Below are positions 26,101-33,894 of a stretch of DNA of 64,000 nucleotides, in pieces. Every line of letters begins with the position of its first letter. Position 1 is the stretch's first letter. The position numbers and the translations under genes were made by a program. The notes below the pieces were generated by a model. The model was not told the origin of the DNA and searched no databases. It saw only the letters and a program-made list of their open reading frames with translations. Source of the DNA: JAUIJL01 sp965366625 (lineage in GTDB: Bacteria; Acidobacteriota; Thermoanaerobaculia; Multivoradales; J023); contig CBDUGP010000011.1 of the NCBI GenBank assembly GCA_965366625.1, positions 57,736-121,735 of the forward strand, written 5' to 3'.

Positions 26101-28411
26101 GGTTCAACGCTTGCATTGGGGTGCCTCCGCCGATGGCAATGCCCGCCCATTTATCGAACGGCGTGACTATGTTTGGGAGCTTGATCGCCTGGCTTCTGAG
26201 GTGGGTTTTGGTGATCCTGAAGGCATCACCAAGCGTTGGCGAAAAACCTATGTACCTGGGATCAGCGGTTTGGATGACGGTCCCCAAGTCATGGTGGAGA
26301 ACTTGGCCTTCCCGGGTGGGCCTTTCAGCAAGTCACTGTATACATATTTGAGAGACGAGCTGGGAACGGTAATCGGGCTCGTAGCCGAGGAAGAGAGTCA
26401 AGATCCCAATCGCCCGACAATTCCAGCCCGTTACCTCTACACGGTCTATGGCGAAGCTCACCTGGAGGTTGGGCCAGAGCTCCGTCGAGCGAGGTTCAGA
26501 GCCGATCTCGATTCGGTGACGGGGGTCGGGCAATCCGTAGGCCCGGGGAAAAAGGCCGGTGGGTTGGAGTTGTTTTTCTCGGGTGCTCTGGATGCAACCA
26601 GCGTATCTGGATCGGTCTTCCTGGAACGGCTCGACTCAGGTGGTTGGCAAGCCGTGCCGTCGGCAGATTTTGTTGCCGGAGTCGGAGCTGATCCGATGAG
26701 TTTGCAGGTCTTGTTGGTCGGTGGATGGGATCTGGGCGTGGCCTATCGAGCCCGGTTGAGCACCGATCTGCGAGATGTCGCAGGGAGGAACCTTGGAGAG
26801 GAGCAAGTCCTCGACTGGAGTGTGCCTTCGCAAGCCCAGCTCACGGTGGCCTATGATCGTCGTTTCTCACCCAGTTTCGACAACGTGGCCTCATCTTCAG
26901 ACACCCTTGGCGGACGATTCCCTGGCGGCCAAAGTCACCTGTTCCAGGGTTTGTGGACGGATCCGGCCACCGGCCTGAGCTATGCCAGAGCCCGTTGGTA
27001 CGACGCTCGAAATGTGTCTTGGCTGTCCGAAGATCCTTTGTCGGACATCGACAGCCCAAACCTGTACGCCTTCGTATCCTGGCAGCCAAATATGTCGGTG
27101 GACCCTCAAGGTCTTCAAGGCATGCCGAACTTCAACATCTGGGACAGCGGCAAGGAGATGGTTGAAGAATCGGGCCCCGCCGTTGTCGAAGAAGGCGGTG
27201 CGATGTTGGTTGAGGAGGTCGGCCCCATCGGCATTCTCAACGGCCTTTCCAGCAGCATCCTAGGATATGACTTCGTCCGAGACGAGGTAGTGGAGGGTTT
27301 TTGGCCTAGGGCGTTGAGCCTGTTGGGGGCAGTTCCGGGTATTCCCAACAACCTTCGGAAAGCCGACAATGTCGGTGGAGTTGCGAAACACGCAGACAAT
27401 CTGCCGGGTGGCGGGAGGGGGCCAAAGAATCAAGTCGGAACCGGCGATCTTGGCCACAACAAGTCGAGTCTTGACGATTTTGCGTCCGCGAGACAGGCCG
27501 ACCTAACCCCTAATCTTGGCGACGAGATGGGCACCAAGTGCGTCTGGTCCTGTTTCACAGCAGGCACCTTGGTATCTACAGAGTCCGGATTGCGGCCGAT
27601 CGAGGAGATTTCGGTCGGTGACAAGGTGTGGGCTCGAAATCCTGCTACGGGTGACCTCGAGTTGGCCGAAGTGGCCCAAACGTTCCAGCGTGAGGCAGGG
27701 GCAACCTACCTCATTTATGCTGGTTCCGACGTCCTGGAAGCTACTGGGGAACACCCTTTCTGGGTAGACGGAAGGGGCTGGACAGAAGTCGCAGATCTCG
27801 TCATCGGCGATTTCTTGGTGACCGACCAAAGCAAGTTACTACGAATTGAGCTGATCCAGTTCTTAGATTCCCAGGTCACGGTTTATAACTTTGAAGTGGA
27901 GGGGCTTCACAGCTACTTCGTTGGCGATCAGCGGATACTTGTCCACAATTGCCGTACAGTGCTCGTAAGACATCGGGCAGGTAACAAGCAAATAATGGCT
28001 GAGGGAAATCGGTGGAATCTGCCCAAGGGGCGCCAGATGTCGGCCATCCCCACCAGCGATCCAATTGGAGATGAGATTCAGCGGCTTGCGAAGAGGTATT
28101 CTGACCAATTCTCCGATGCCAAGCTGACCCAGACCGAGCGGTTCAGGATACAATCCGAGTTCGCCAGCGAGAGCCCTCGGTATTGGTTGATCAACTTGTG
28201 GAAGAAGCAGGCGAAGGGTAGGTATGTCGACTCGAGAGTTAAGGGTGCACTTGCCAAGTCTCATCCGCATCTGCGGGGTAACGCGGTTGGAGTGGACATC
28301 GTCGATCCGCAAACGGGTCTTTCGTACGATCTTCTATCCGGTTCTAAATCCAACATCCAAACTCACGCGTTGAGGATGCCCGATGTCTTATTCAGGTACA
28401 TTGAGTTTTGA
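20129..28411 (+). CDS. Rhs/YD-repeat polymorphic toxin with HINT and variable C-terminal tip
   Basis: ATG 20129 overlaps the preceding TGA (ATGA), giving translational coupling. ATG 20144 would start a cleaner signal peptide (MKRSGMVLSILGMLLLPAL). Residues ~40-480 look like propeller blades (GDLLFASMGMAGIFVFDV). At ~536 an Rhs entry region begins (DASDHVVGGRGLAFTFDRVY, SHSLGYGPLG). YD repeats run from ~690 to ~1990. A Big_5-like insert covers ~2121-2234. The Rhs core ends with TGLSYARARWYD, then SPNLYAFVSWQPNMSVDPQG near residue 2325, the usual place of shell autoproteolysis. A ~145-residue linker is followed by a HINT domain (2475-2608) and a 152-residue tip. Family knowledge: Rhs repeats form a closed shell around a C-terminal toxin. 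GC content and codon style fall after ~nt 23,460. The probable immunity gene lies 36 bases downstream. Confidence 0.93.
27551..27952 (+). other. HINT (pretoxin intein-like) domain of the Rhs protein
   Basis: Residues 2475-2607 plus Cys2608. The domain begins with CFTAGT (Cys2475), the N-terminal nucleophile block. Block B is TGEHPFWV with Thr2539 and His2542. It ends VHN followed directly by Cys (His2606, Asn2607, Cys2608). These are the residues used in HINT autoprocessing. In polymorphic toxins this domain is thought to release the C-terminal toxin. The +1 cysteine is also what intein-type splicing would need. Confidence 0.9.
27953..28411 (+). other. Variable C-terminal toxin-like tip of the Rhs protein
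   Basis: Residues 2609-2760, directly after the HINT Asn-Cys. I cannot name the family. Visible features are a basic N-terminal part (LVRHRAGNK), a helical middle (DEIQRLAKRYSDQFSD), a conserved-looking RYWLINLWKKQ, and a strand-rich end with GVDIVDPQTGLSYDLLSG and a final MPDVLFRYIEF. The acidic-strand pattern in the last third would fit a restriction-endonuclease-like nuclease, but no complete catalytic motif can be asserted by eye. The toxin assignment rests on position after Rhs and HINT and before a likely immunity gene. Confidence 0.7.
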
Positions 28412-28447
28412 GGCTAGGCTCTGGTGGGAAAATCCACGGGAGTTCAA

Positions 28448-29041
28448 ATGAAGTATCGTAACGAATCCATCCGCGACCAAGAGATCAAGGTCTCGAAGGG
28501 AGCCGGTTACACCTTCTTTGGGCCTGATCTAGTAGTCGTAGATTCGACTGTAGAAATCGGAGTGAGCGCGAAGAGCCTCGGTTTTGGGGAAGTCGAGTTT
28601 CGAGGGTGTACCTTCTCAACTCGTAAAAAGCTCGGGCCGCTTTCATGGTGTGATGCAAAGCTCTTCGATTGCTCTTTTCGGGGTACTTTTGCCGGTAATG
28701 ACTTCGGCAAGTGGCCAGACGAGAGCGAATTTGGAGATATCCGTAGCTGCGATTTTTCGGAGGCTGTCCTCGATGGCTGTCAGTTTTTCGGCTGCTCAGC
28801 CCAAGATCTCCAGTTACCCTCGTGGCCGTGTTTCTGTGTCGAGAATCCCGAACAGAATGCTGAACGTATGGCAGAGGCCGCTGATACAGTGCCTTTCAAA
28901 ATACTCGCATCCGTGTATGCTACGACGCCACGAGAAGTGACCTTGGCTACTGGTCTGGCTTCGGCAGTGGGAAAACAGTTGAAGTGTGGAGAAAGCGAGC
29001 TGCGGTCCTTTGTTGAGCAATTCGATTTTATTCACTTTTAA
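28448..29041 (+). CDS. Pentapeptide-like protein, probable immunity partner of the Rhs toxin
   Basis: ATG 28448 is preferred over GTG 28424 because GGGAG at 28438-28442 lies 5 bases before it; this gives 197 residues. The first ~115 residues show pentapeptide-like periodicity typical of a right-handed beta-helix (VEFRGCTFS, LFDCSFRGTFAGNDFG, CDFSEAVLDGCQFFGCS). An LPSWPCF segment and a helical C-terminal half follow. There is no signal peptide, so it should be cytoplasmic. Immediate position after a toxin tip and lower GC than the neighbouring genes fit a cognate immunity protein. Pentapeptide proteins are known among immunity proteins and as DNA mimics. Function here is inferred from context; no binding partner is demonstrated. 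Confidence 0.75.
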   Translation: MKYRNESIRDQEIKVSKGAGYTFFGPDLVVVDSTVEIGVSAKSLGFGEVEFRGCTFSTRKKLGPLSWCDAKLFDCSFRGTFAGNDFGKWPDESEFGDIRSCDFSEAVLDGCQFFGCSAQDLQLPSWPCFCVENPEQNAERMAEAADTVPFKILASVYATTPREVTLATGLASAVGKQLKCGESELRSFVEQFDFIHF

Positions 29042-29150
29042 ACATATTTTAGGTGACAGGGAATCGTAGCTGCTCACTGGCGGGTTTCGCGACCGGGTTT
29101 CGTAGTGAAGGTTGACAGCCAATCTCGGCCCAACCCTCAGGAGAGTCCCG

Positions 29151-29987
29151 ATGCGCGATACCACCTTTGACGCCGCCGCTGCCCCGCTCGAAAAAGCCGT
29201 CGACCTACGACCCACCCACTCGACCCTGAGTCGATCCCTAATGCTCGGGTACAGCACGTTTTGTTATTTGCTGTTCCTGGGCGTTTTTCTTTATCTGGTC
29301 GGTTTCGTCGCCAACGTCGTGGTGCCCGTAACCATCGACGGCAGTGGAGCGGCGGGTCCTTGGGGCACCGCGTTGGCGGTGAATCTCCTTTTGCTCCTGG
29401 CCTTCGGCGTGCAGCACAGCGGTATGGCTCGGGCCGGTTTCAAAGAGAAGCTCACCCGATGGATGCCGGAAGCCATGGAGCGCAGCACTTATGTGTTGGT
29501 GTCGAGCCTGGTTTTCGTCGCGATTTACGCCCTTTGGCAGCCCATGCCCCACATGTTGTGGCAGCTGGAGCAGCCCGTGCTTCGTGGGTTGGCTTACGGA
29601 ATCTTTGCCATGGGTTGGGCCTTGGTGCTGCTCTCGACCTTCCTACTCAGCCACTTCGAACTCTTCGGTCTGAAGCAGACTTGGGATCATCTGCGGCGAA
29701 GGCTGCCGAGCTTGCCTACGTTTAAGACCCCCGCGTTTTATCGCTGGGTGCGTCATCCCTTGATGACCGGTTTCTTGATCGCCATGTGGGCGACCCCGGA
29801 CCTGAGCGTGGGCCGGGCTCTTTTCGCTGCCGGCATGACCGCTTACATTGTCGTCGGCACCTGGTTTGAGGAAAACGACTTGGTCCGGGCCTTCGGAGAA
29901 ACCTACCGTCGATATCAAAAGAAGGTCCCAGCCTTTTTCCCGAGGCCTGGGAAACGGTTGTCGAGCCCGGAAGACCTGATCGGCTAA
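29151..29987 (+). CDS. mddA: Methanethiol S-methyltransferase-like membrane protein
   Basis: ATG 29151 is chosen over an upstream TTG-region start because GGAGAG at 29140-29145 lies 5 bases before it; 278 residues. Four to five hydrophobic segments alternate with family-typical blocks: FGVQHSGMARAGFK, ERSTYVL, LLSTFLLSHFELFGLKQTW, YRWVRHPLMTGFLIAMWATP and a C-terminal EENDLVRAFGETYRRYQKKV. These match the MddA branch of the NnrU/isoprenylcysteine methyltransferase fold, which makes dimethyl sulfide from methanethiol with S-adenosylmethionine in the inner membrane. The RHPLM and E-DL motifs are the cofactor-binding region in this fold. It stands alone, apparently unrelated to the toxin operon before it. 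Substrate specificity is from similarity only. Confidence 0.85.
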   Translation: MRDTTFDAAAAPLEKAVDLRPTHSTLSRSLMLGYSTFCYLLFLGVFLYLVGFVANVVVPVTIDGSGAAGPWGTALAVNLLLLLAFGVQHSGMARAGFKEKLTRWMPEAMERSTYVLVSSLVFVAIYALWQPMPHMLWQLEQPVLRGLAYGIFAMGWALVLLSTFLLSHFELFGLKQTWDHLRRRLPSLPTFKTPAFYRWVRHPLMTGFLIAMWATPDLSVGRALFAAGMTAYIVVGTWFEENDLVRAFGETYRRYQKKVPAFFPRPGKRLSSPEDLIG

Positions 29988-30035
29988 ATCGAAGCTCTCC
30001 CGTCAAAAAAGTCTCGAGCCCGACCCCCAAGAATC

Positions 30036-30100
30036 GGCCGATCCCCGCGTGTGCGGGGGAGACGGCGTAGCGCTGGCTGCCATGTCCGGCAAATAAGGCC
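30036..30100 (-). CRISPR. Orphan leader-distal CRISPR repeat, spacer and first 4 bases of next repeat
   Basis: Bases 30036-30063 are a perfect copy of the 28-base array repeat. A 33-base spacer (30064-30096) and GGCC (30097-30100), the first four bases of another repeat, follow. The IS21 element begins at the next base. This is the cut-off leader-distal end of array 1. Confidence 0.9.
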
Positions 30101-30110
30101 TGTGATTGAT

Positions 30111-30225
30111 CACCACTATGGAGCCAATCCGTAGTCACCCTAATGGTGCCACCTGATGTGCACCCTAATGGAGCCACTCGATGTGCACCCTAATGGAGCC
30201 ACTCGATGTGCACCCTAATGGAGCC
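30111..30225 (+). repeat. IS21 left-end iterated transposase sites
   Basis: Five copies of a CACCCTAATGGAGCC-type motif start at 30111, 30136, 30161, 30186 and 30211, an exact 25-bp period; the first two are degenerate. IS21-family elements carry such multiple terminal repeats as transposase-binding sites. Confidence 0.88.
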
Positions 30226-30302
30226 GGCCGAACGAGCTGATCGGGAGCCTCGGACTCACTGACCGGTAACCTCTCGTCAGATTCAATGACGCGGAGGTTG
30301 CC

Positions 30303-31316
30303 ATGGCAAACAGGAGTTTCGAGATGTACCAGTACCGTCAAGTGTTGCTGCGGATGCGCCAAGGCGACAGCGACCGAGCCATCGCTCGTGCAGGGTTGAT
30401 GGGTCGAACAAAAGCAAAGGACGTTCGAAAGATCGCCGAGAAGCAAGGTTGGTTGAGCGCGGAAGACCCACCCGACGACGAGGAGTTGGCGGTCTTTTTC
30501 CACCGGCCGAAATCGACGACGCAAGCGTCGATCTCACCCCTGGCACAACATCGAGGTTTGGTGGAGACCTGGGTGAATAGCGGTTTACAGGCGACGACGA
30601 TCTACGGCCTGTTGAAGCGGAAGCACAAATACACGGGGAGCTACTCGTCGGTGCGGCGTTTCGTGCGTCGAGTCGTGCCCAAGGTTCCCGAAGCGACGAT
30701 GCCGATGCACTTCTCGCCGGGTGAGGCGGCGCAAGTGGATTTCGGGACCGGCCCGATGCTTCAGGATCCGGTGAGTGGTGAAGAGACGAAAACGTGGATC
30801 TTCGTCATGACGCTTTGCTGGAGCCGCCATCAATACGCGGAGATTGTTTGGGATCAGAAGGTCCCAACCTGGCTGGGCTGCCACCAACGGGCCTTTCGTT
30901 TCTTCGGTGGCCTTCCGGAACGGATCGTGCTCGACAACGCGAAGTGCGCAATCGTCCGGGCCTGTGCGAAAGAGCCGGAGGTTCAGCGGGCCTACTACGA
31001 GCTGGCCGAGGCCTACGGTTTCAAGCTCGACGTCTGCCCGCCTCGTTCTCCGAAGCTCAAGGGGCGGGTCGAGGCCGGGGTGAAGTACGTCAAGCGCTCG
31101 TTCCTTCCTGGAAGGGAGTTTCGCGATCTGGCCGACGCGAACCGGCAGCTGGAGGCCTGGGTGGTCGAGGAGGCCGGGAATCGCATCCACGGCACCACCC
31201 GGGAGCGGCCTTTGACCCGAGCAATCTCGACTTCAGCGAATGGGGAGAAGCGTTCCCCAACCGCTTGTTGGGCGCTGCCACCTTGGATCGACTCCGAGAC
31301 GGCGCGTACCGAGTGA
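30303..31316 (+). pseudogene. istA: Truncated IS21 transposase IstA
   Basis: ATG 30303 has GGAGG at 30293-30297. The protein has an N-terminal helix-turn-helix region (residues ~1-50), then an rve-type DDE core with Asp146 (AAQVDFG), Asp211 (IVLDNAK) and Glu257 (KGRVEAGVKY), so the catalytic triad is intact. It runs in register up to RIHGTTRERPL near nt 31210. After that the frame reads 30-odd residues unlike IstA, because the sequence has been joined to the end of istB. The usual C-terminal third of IstA, including its strand-rich domain, is missing, so activity is doubtful. Confidence 0.88.
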
Positions 31317-31417
31317 TCTTGGAAGGCGACAGCTTTCGACGCCCGAAACCCTTACCGAGTACGCCTGCATCGAAGAGGGGAAGGCAGAAAAAGGCAGCAG
31401 CTAAGGAGGTGAAATGA
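31211..31417 (+). pseudogene. istB: 3' remnant of IS21 helper ATPase IstB
   Basis: In the frame one base off from istA, the sequence reads FDPSNLDFSEWGEAF, then AATLDRLRDGAYRVILEGDSFR, then a lysine-rich tail and TGA. NLDFSEW and the LDRL...EGxSYR pattern are hallmarks of the IstB C-terminus. The Walker A/B region and the whole N-terminal part are absent. A deletion with its junction near 31,210 therefore fused mid-istA to late istB. Confidence 0.85.
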
Positions 31418-31606
31418 GTGGACATTTGCAGGAAGCCGCCAGCCTGCCGAGCCGAGTCGGTGTCCGGAAAAAAGGCAGCACTTAAAGGGGGATCAACCTA
31501 ATGGCCGCCAGTTTCTTGAAGATCGAGAGATCGCGACTGACGTGCCGTTTACTTAGAAGGCATAATTGAGCAACTACCGAGGCCCCCGAAATGGCCGTTT
31601 GTGAGT

Positions 31607-31645
31607 GGCTCCATTAGGGTGCACATCGCCGGCTCCATTAGGGTG
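31607..31645 (-). repeat. IS21 right-end iterated transposase sites
   Basis: Two inverted copies of the left-end motif, reading GGCTCCATTAGGGTG on the plus strand, start at 31607 and 31631 (24-bp period), 10 bp inside the right terminus. Confidence 0.88.
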
Positions 31646-31655
31646 ATCATTGACA

Positions 31656-33545
31656 GGGGGAGACTGCATGCATCAGCCTGCGGCTACGTGCTGATGGGGC
31701 CGATCCCCGCGTGTGCGGGGGAGACTCCCCGAAATGGTCGACGTCGTGAGTGTTTTCGGGCCGATCCCCGCGTGTGCGGGGGAGACACAACCGCACCCTG
31801 CGCCAAAGAGTCGACGAGCGGCCGATCCCCGCGTGTGCGGGGGAGACAGCCTTAGGGTGCCATCGGCTGCTTTTTCCCACGGCCGATCCCCGCGTGTGCG
31901 GGGGAGACACGTCGAGGCGGCGCGCGAAGCGGCCGGAATGGGGCCGATCCCTGCGTGTGCGGGGGAGACGCAAGAAACTCCGTAAATGCCCCGCGCGCAA
32001 ACGGCCGATCCCCGCGTGTGCGGGGGAGACATACGTAGAGGCCTTGGAAGACGGTCCGGGAGAGGCCGATCCCCGCGTGTGCGGGGGAGACGCGGATCGA
32101 GCCACCGACGAAACCATCCGCGAGGGCCGATCCCCGCGTGTGCGGGGGAGACGAAAGCATGGGTGGAGGAGAACTCGACTCCTAAGGCCGATCCCCGCGT
32201 GTGCGGGGGAGACCTTCGACTGCGGAAGTGATCCCCTTAATCTTGGGGCCGATCCCCGCGTGTGCGGGGGAGACCTCCGTCGCCGTTCATGGTGGCTTTT
32301 TCGATGGGGCCGATCCCCGCGTGTGCGGGGGAGACTCAACGCCACGACCATGGACAGCGCTAACACAAGGCCGATCCCCGCGTGTGCGGGGGAGACTCGA
32401 ATCCGGAAGCCTACAGCCCGGCGGCGTGCGGCCGATCCCCGCGTGTGCGGGGGAGACACTTCACGACTGCCTTCACGTAAACCGAGTCCCCGCGTGTGCG
32501 GGGGAGACGTGGTCGACGAGGTGTCTATGGTGGACATCCGAGGCCGATCCCCGCGTGTGCGGGGGAGACGCGGAGCGAGAGCAGGCCTACGGCTCGATGG
32601 CTGGCCGATCCCCGCGTGTGCGGGGGAGACACGGCGAGCTCTCGGAGAGAAGCGCCGCCGAGAGGCCGATCCCCGCGTGTGCGGGGGAGACATCCCGCGC
32701 GGTAAATTCAATAAACGTTGTAAGGGCCGATCCCCGCGTGTGCGGGGGAGACGAAAACCTCAGTGCCGCGGCGGCGTCGGATGTGGGCCGATCCCCGCGT
32801 GTGCGGGGGAGACTGCGGAAGAGCTTCACCGAGTTTTCAAGCAAACGGCCGATCCCCGCGTGTGCGGGGGAGACGTAACTATCCATGACTTCGAATTTTT
32901 CCATGGAGGCCGATCCCCGCGTGTGCGGGGGAGACGAAATAGGGTTGATTCAGGCAGAATTGGAGAAGGGCCGATCCCCGCGTGTGCGGGGGAGACGAAA
33001 GCCACCTAGACGACCGTATCCGTGGCGGAGGCCGATCCCCGCGTGTGCGGGGGAGACAGAAGCGGCTTCAGCACGACCGTCCCCTCGTGCGGCCGATCCC
33101 CGCGTGTGCGGGGGAGACCGGTTCTCTGCTCTGAATGCCAAAACGAAGAAAGGCCGATCCCCGCGTGTGCGGGGGAGACGGTACATAAATTGCAACCTAG
33201 CCGGTACATAAAGGCCGATCCCCGCGTGTGCGGGGGAGACTCGCCGACTCCCAAGACCCACACGCCCATCCGGGGCCGATCCCCGCGTGTGCGGGGGAGA
33301 CCATGGATGGGAGAACTCTATCCTATGGAGAAAGGGCCGATCCCCGCGTGTGCGGGGGAGACAGTTCTGCACGGAAGTCGAGGAAGCTAATCCAGGGCCG
33401 ATCCCCGCGTGTGCGGGGGAGACCGATTCAGGGCCACCCAATCGCACTACGGCGAGGGCCGATCCCCGCGTGTGCGGGGGAGACGCGTCTCCTACAAAAA
33501 AGCGCGATCTGTGCAGGGGCCGATCCCCGCGTGTGCGGGGGAGAC
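31656..33545 (-). CRISPR. CRISPR array 1, type I-E-like (31 repeats plus a partial repeat)
   Basis: The first nine bases (31656-31664) are the 3' part of a repeat cut by the IS element, followed by a 33-base spacer. Thirty-one spaced repeats then start at 31698 and end at 33545 with a strict 61-bp period (28-base repeat, 33-base spacer). The plus-strand repeat begins GGCCGATCCCCGCG and ends GTGCGGGGGAGAC; the stem is CCCCGC/GCGGGG. Read on the minus strand it begins GTCTCCCCCGC and ends GGGGATCGGCC, the usual I-E orientation, which would give an 8-base crRNA handle GATCGGCC. The leader is on the right. Variants: C-to-T in the repeat at 31942, and a 10-base deletion at 32481-32508. No cas gene lies within the window. 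Confidence 0.97.
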
Positions 33546-33695
33546 TCTGCGACATTTTGTCGCGCCTTGGTGGTGGCCCTTGGCTAATCATATTCAGTTT
33601 TCAAGGATCGATTCTACTGAATCTGCATCTTTAGAGCCGATCTCCGCAAAACGGCTCATTTAAATTTCAAAAAAGACCGGTGTTATCGGCCGGGA
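33546..33695 (-). promoter_or_regulatory. Leader of CRISPR array 1
   Basis: This stretch borders the last repeat and is clearly homologous over ~150 bp to the stretch beyond array 2. The first 19 bases (TCTGCGACATTTTGTCGCG) are identical. Further shared blocks are TTTTCAAGGATCGATTC, TTAGAGCCGATC, CAAAACGGC and ATCGGCCGGG. It is more AT-rich than the coding DNA. Transcription should run leftwards into the array; I could not assign a confident -35/-10 pair. Confidence 0.85.
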
Positions 33696-33894
33696 GAGAC
33701 CACAATTTTTACGAATCCGGACCTGAGCTCGACGAGATCCGGATATGCGGCACCGTTTACACAAATCGGTTGCGGCCTGAACCCGGATCTCCCGGGCTGC
33801 ACAGCCGAATGATCCACTTCAGCGGTTAGAATTTCGAGCAGCGAGATCGATTCACGATTTCGCTGCTCGTATCTTATGACCAAGGGAGGTGTGC

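Larger units (their letters stand above)
30101..31655 (+). mobile_element. Internally deleted IS21-family element (1,555 bp) inside a CRISPR repeat
   Basis: The ends are imperfect inverted repeats starting TGTGATTGATCACC on the left and, read from the other strand, TGTCAATGATCACC on the right (18 of the first 23 bases agree), with the TG...CA termini usual for IS21. The element carries a truncated istA followed by only the 3' end of istB; a full IS21 element carries complete istA and istB and is longer. No target duplication is seen: the left flank ends GGCC and the right flank starts GGGGGAGAC, both pieces of the CRISPR repeat. It is probably unable to move by itself. Confidence 0.88.

Noticed and set aside
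29112..29140. TTGACA at 29112 as a -35 box for the methyltransferase gene
   Set aside because: No acceptable -10 element lies at the right distance, and the gene's ribosome site is already in that stretch.
30097..31664. A target-site duplication for the IS21 element
   Set aside because: The flanks (GGCC on the left, GGGGGAGAC on the right) do not match each other; both are pieces of the CRISPR repeat.
31647..33663. Long open frames on both strands across CRISPR array 1 (for example 31750-33009 plus, 31647-32711 minus)
   Set aside because: Their proteins are endless copies of PRVCGGD, PIPACAGET or SPPHTRGSA translated from the CRISPR repeat; they are not genes.
33701..33894. A small gene or RNA between the array 1 leader and the DUF429 gene
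   Set aside because: No frame with a ribosome site and no stable hairpin was seen; probably only the promoter of the DUF429 gene.
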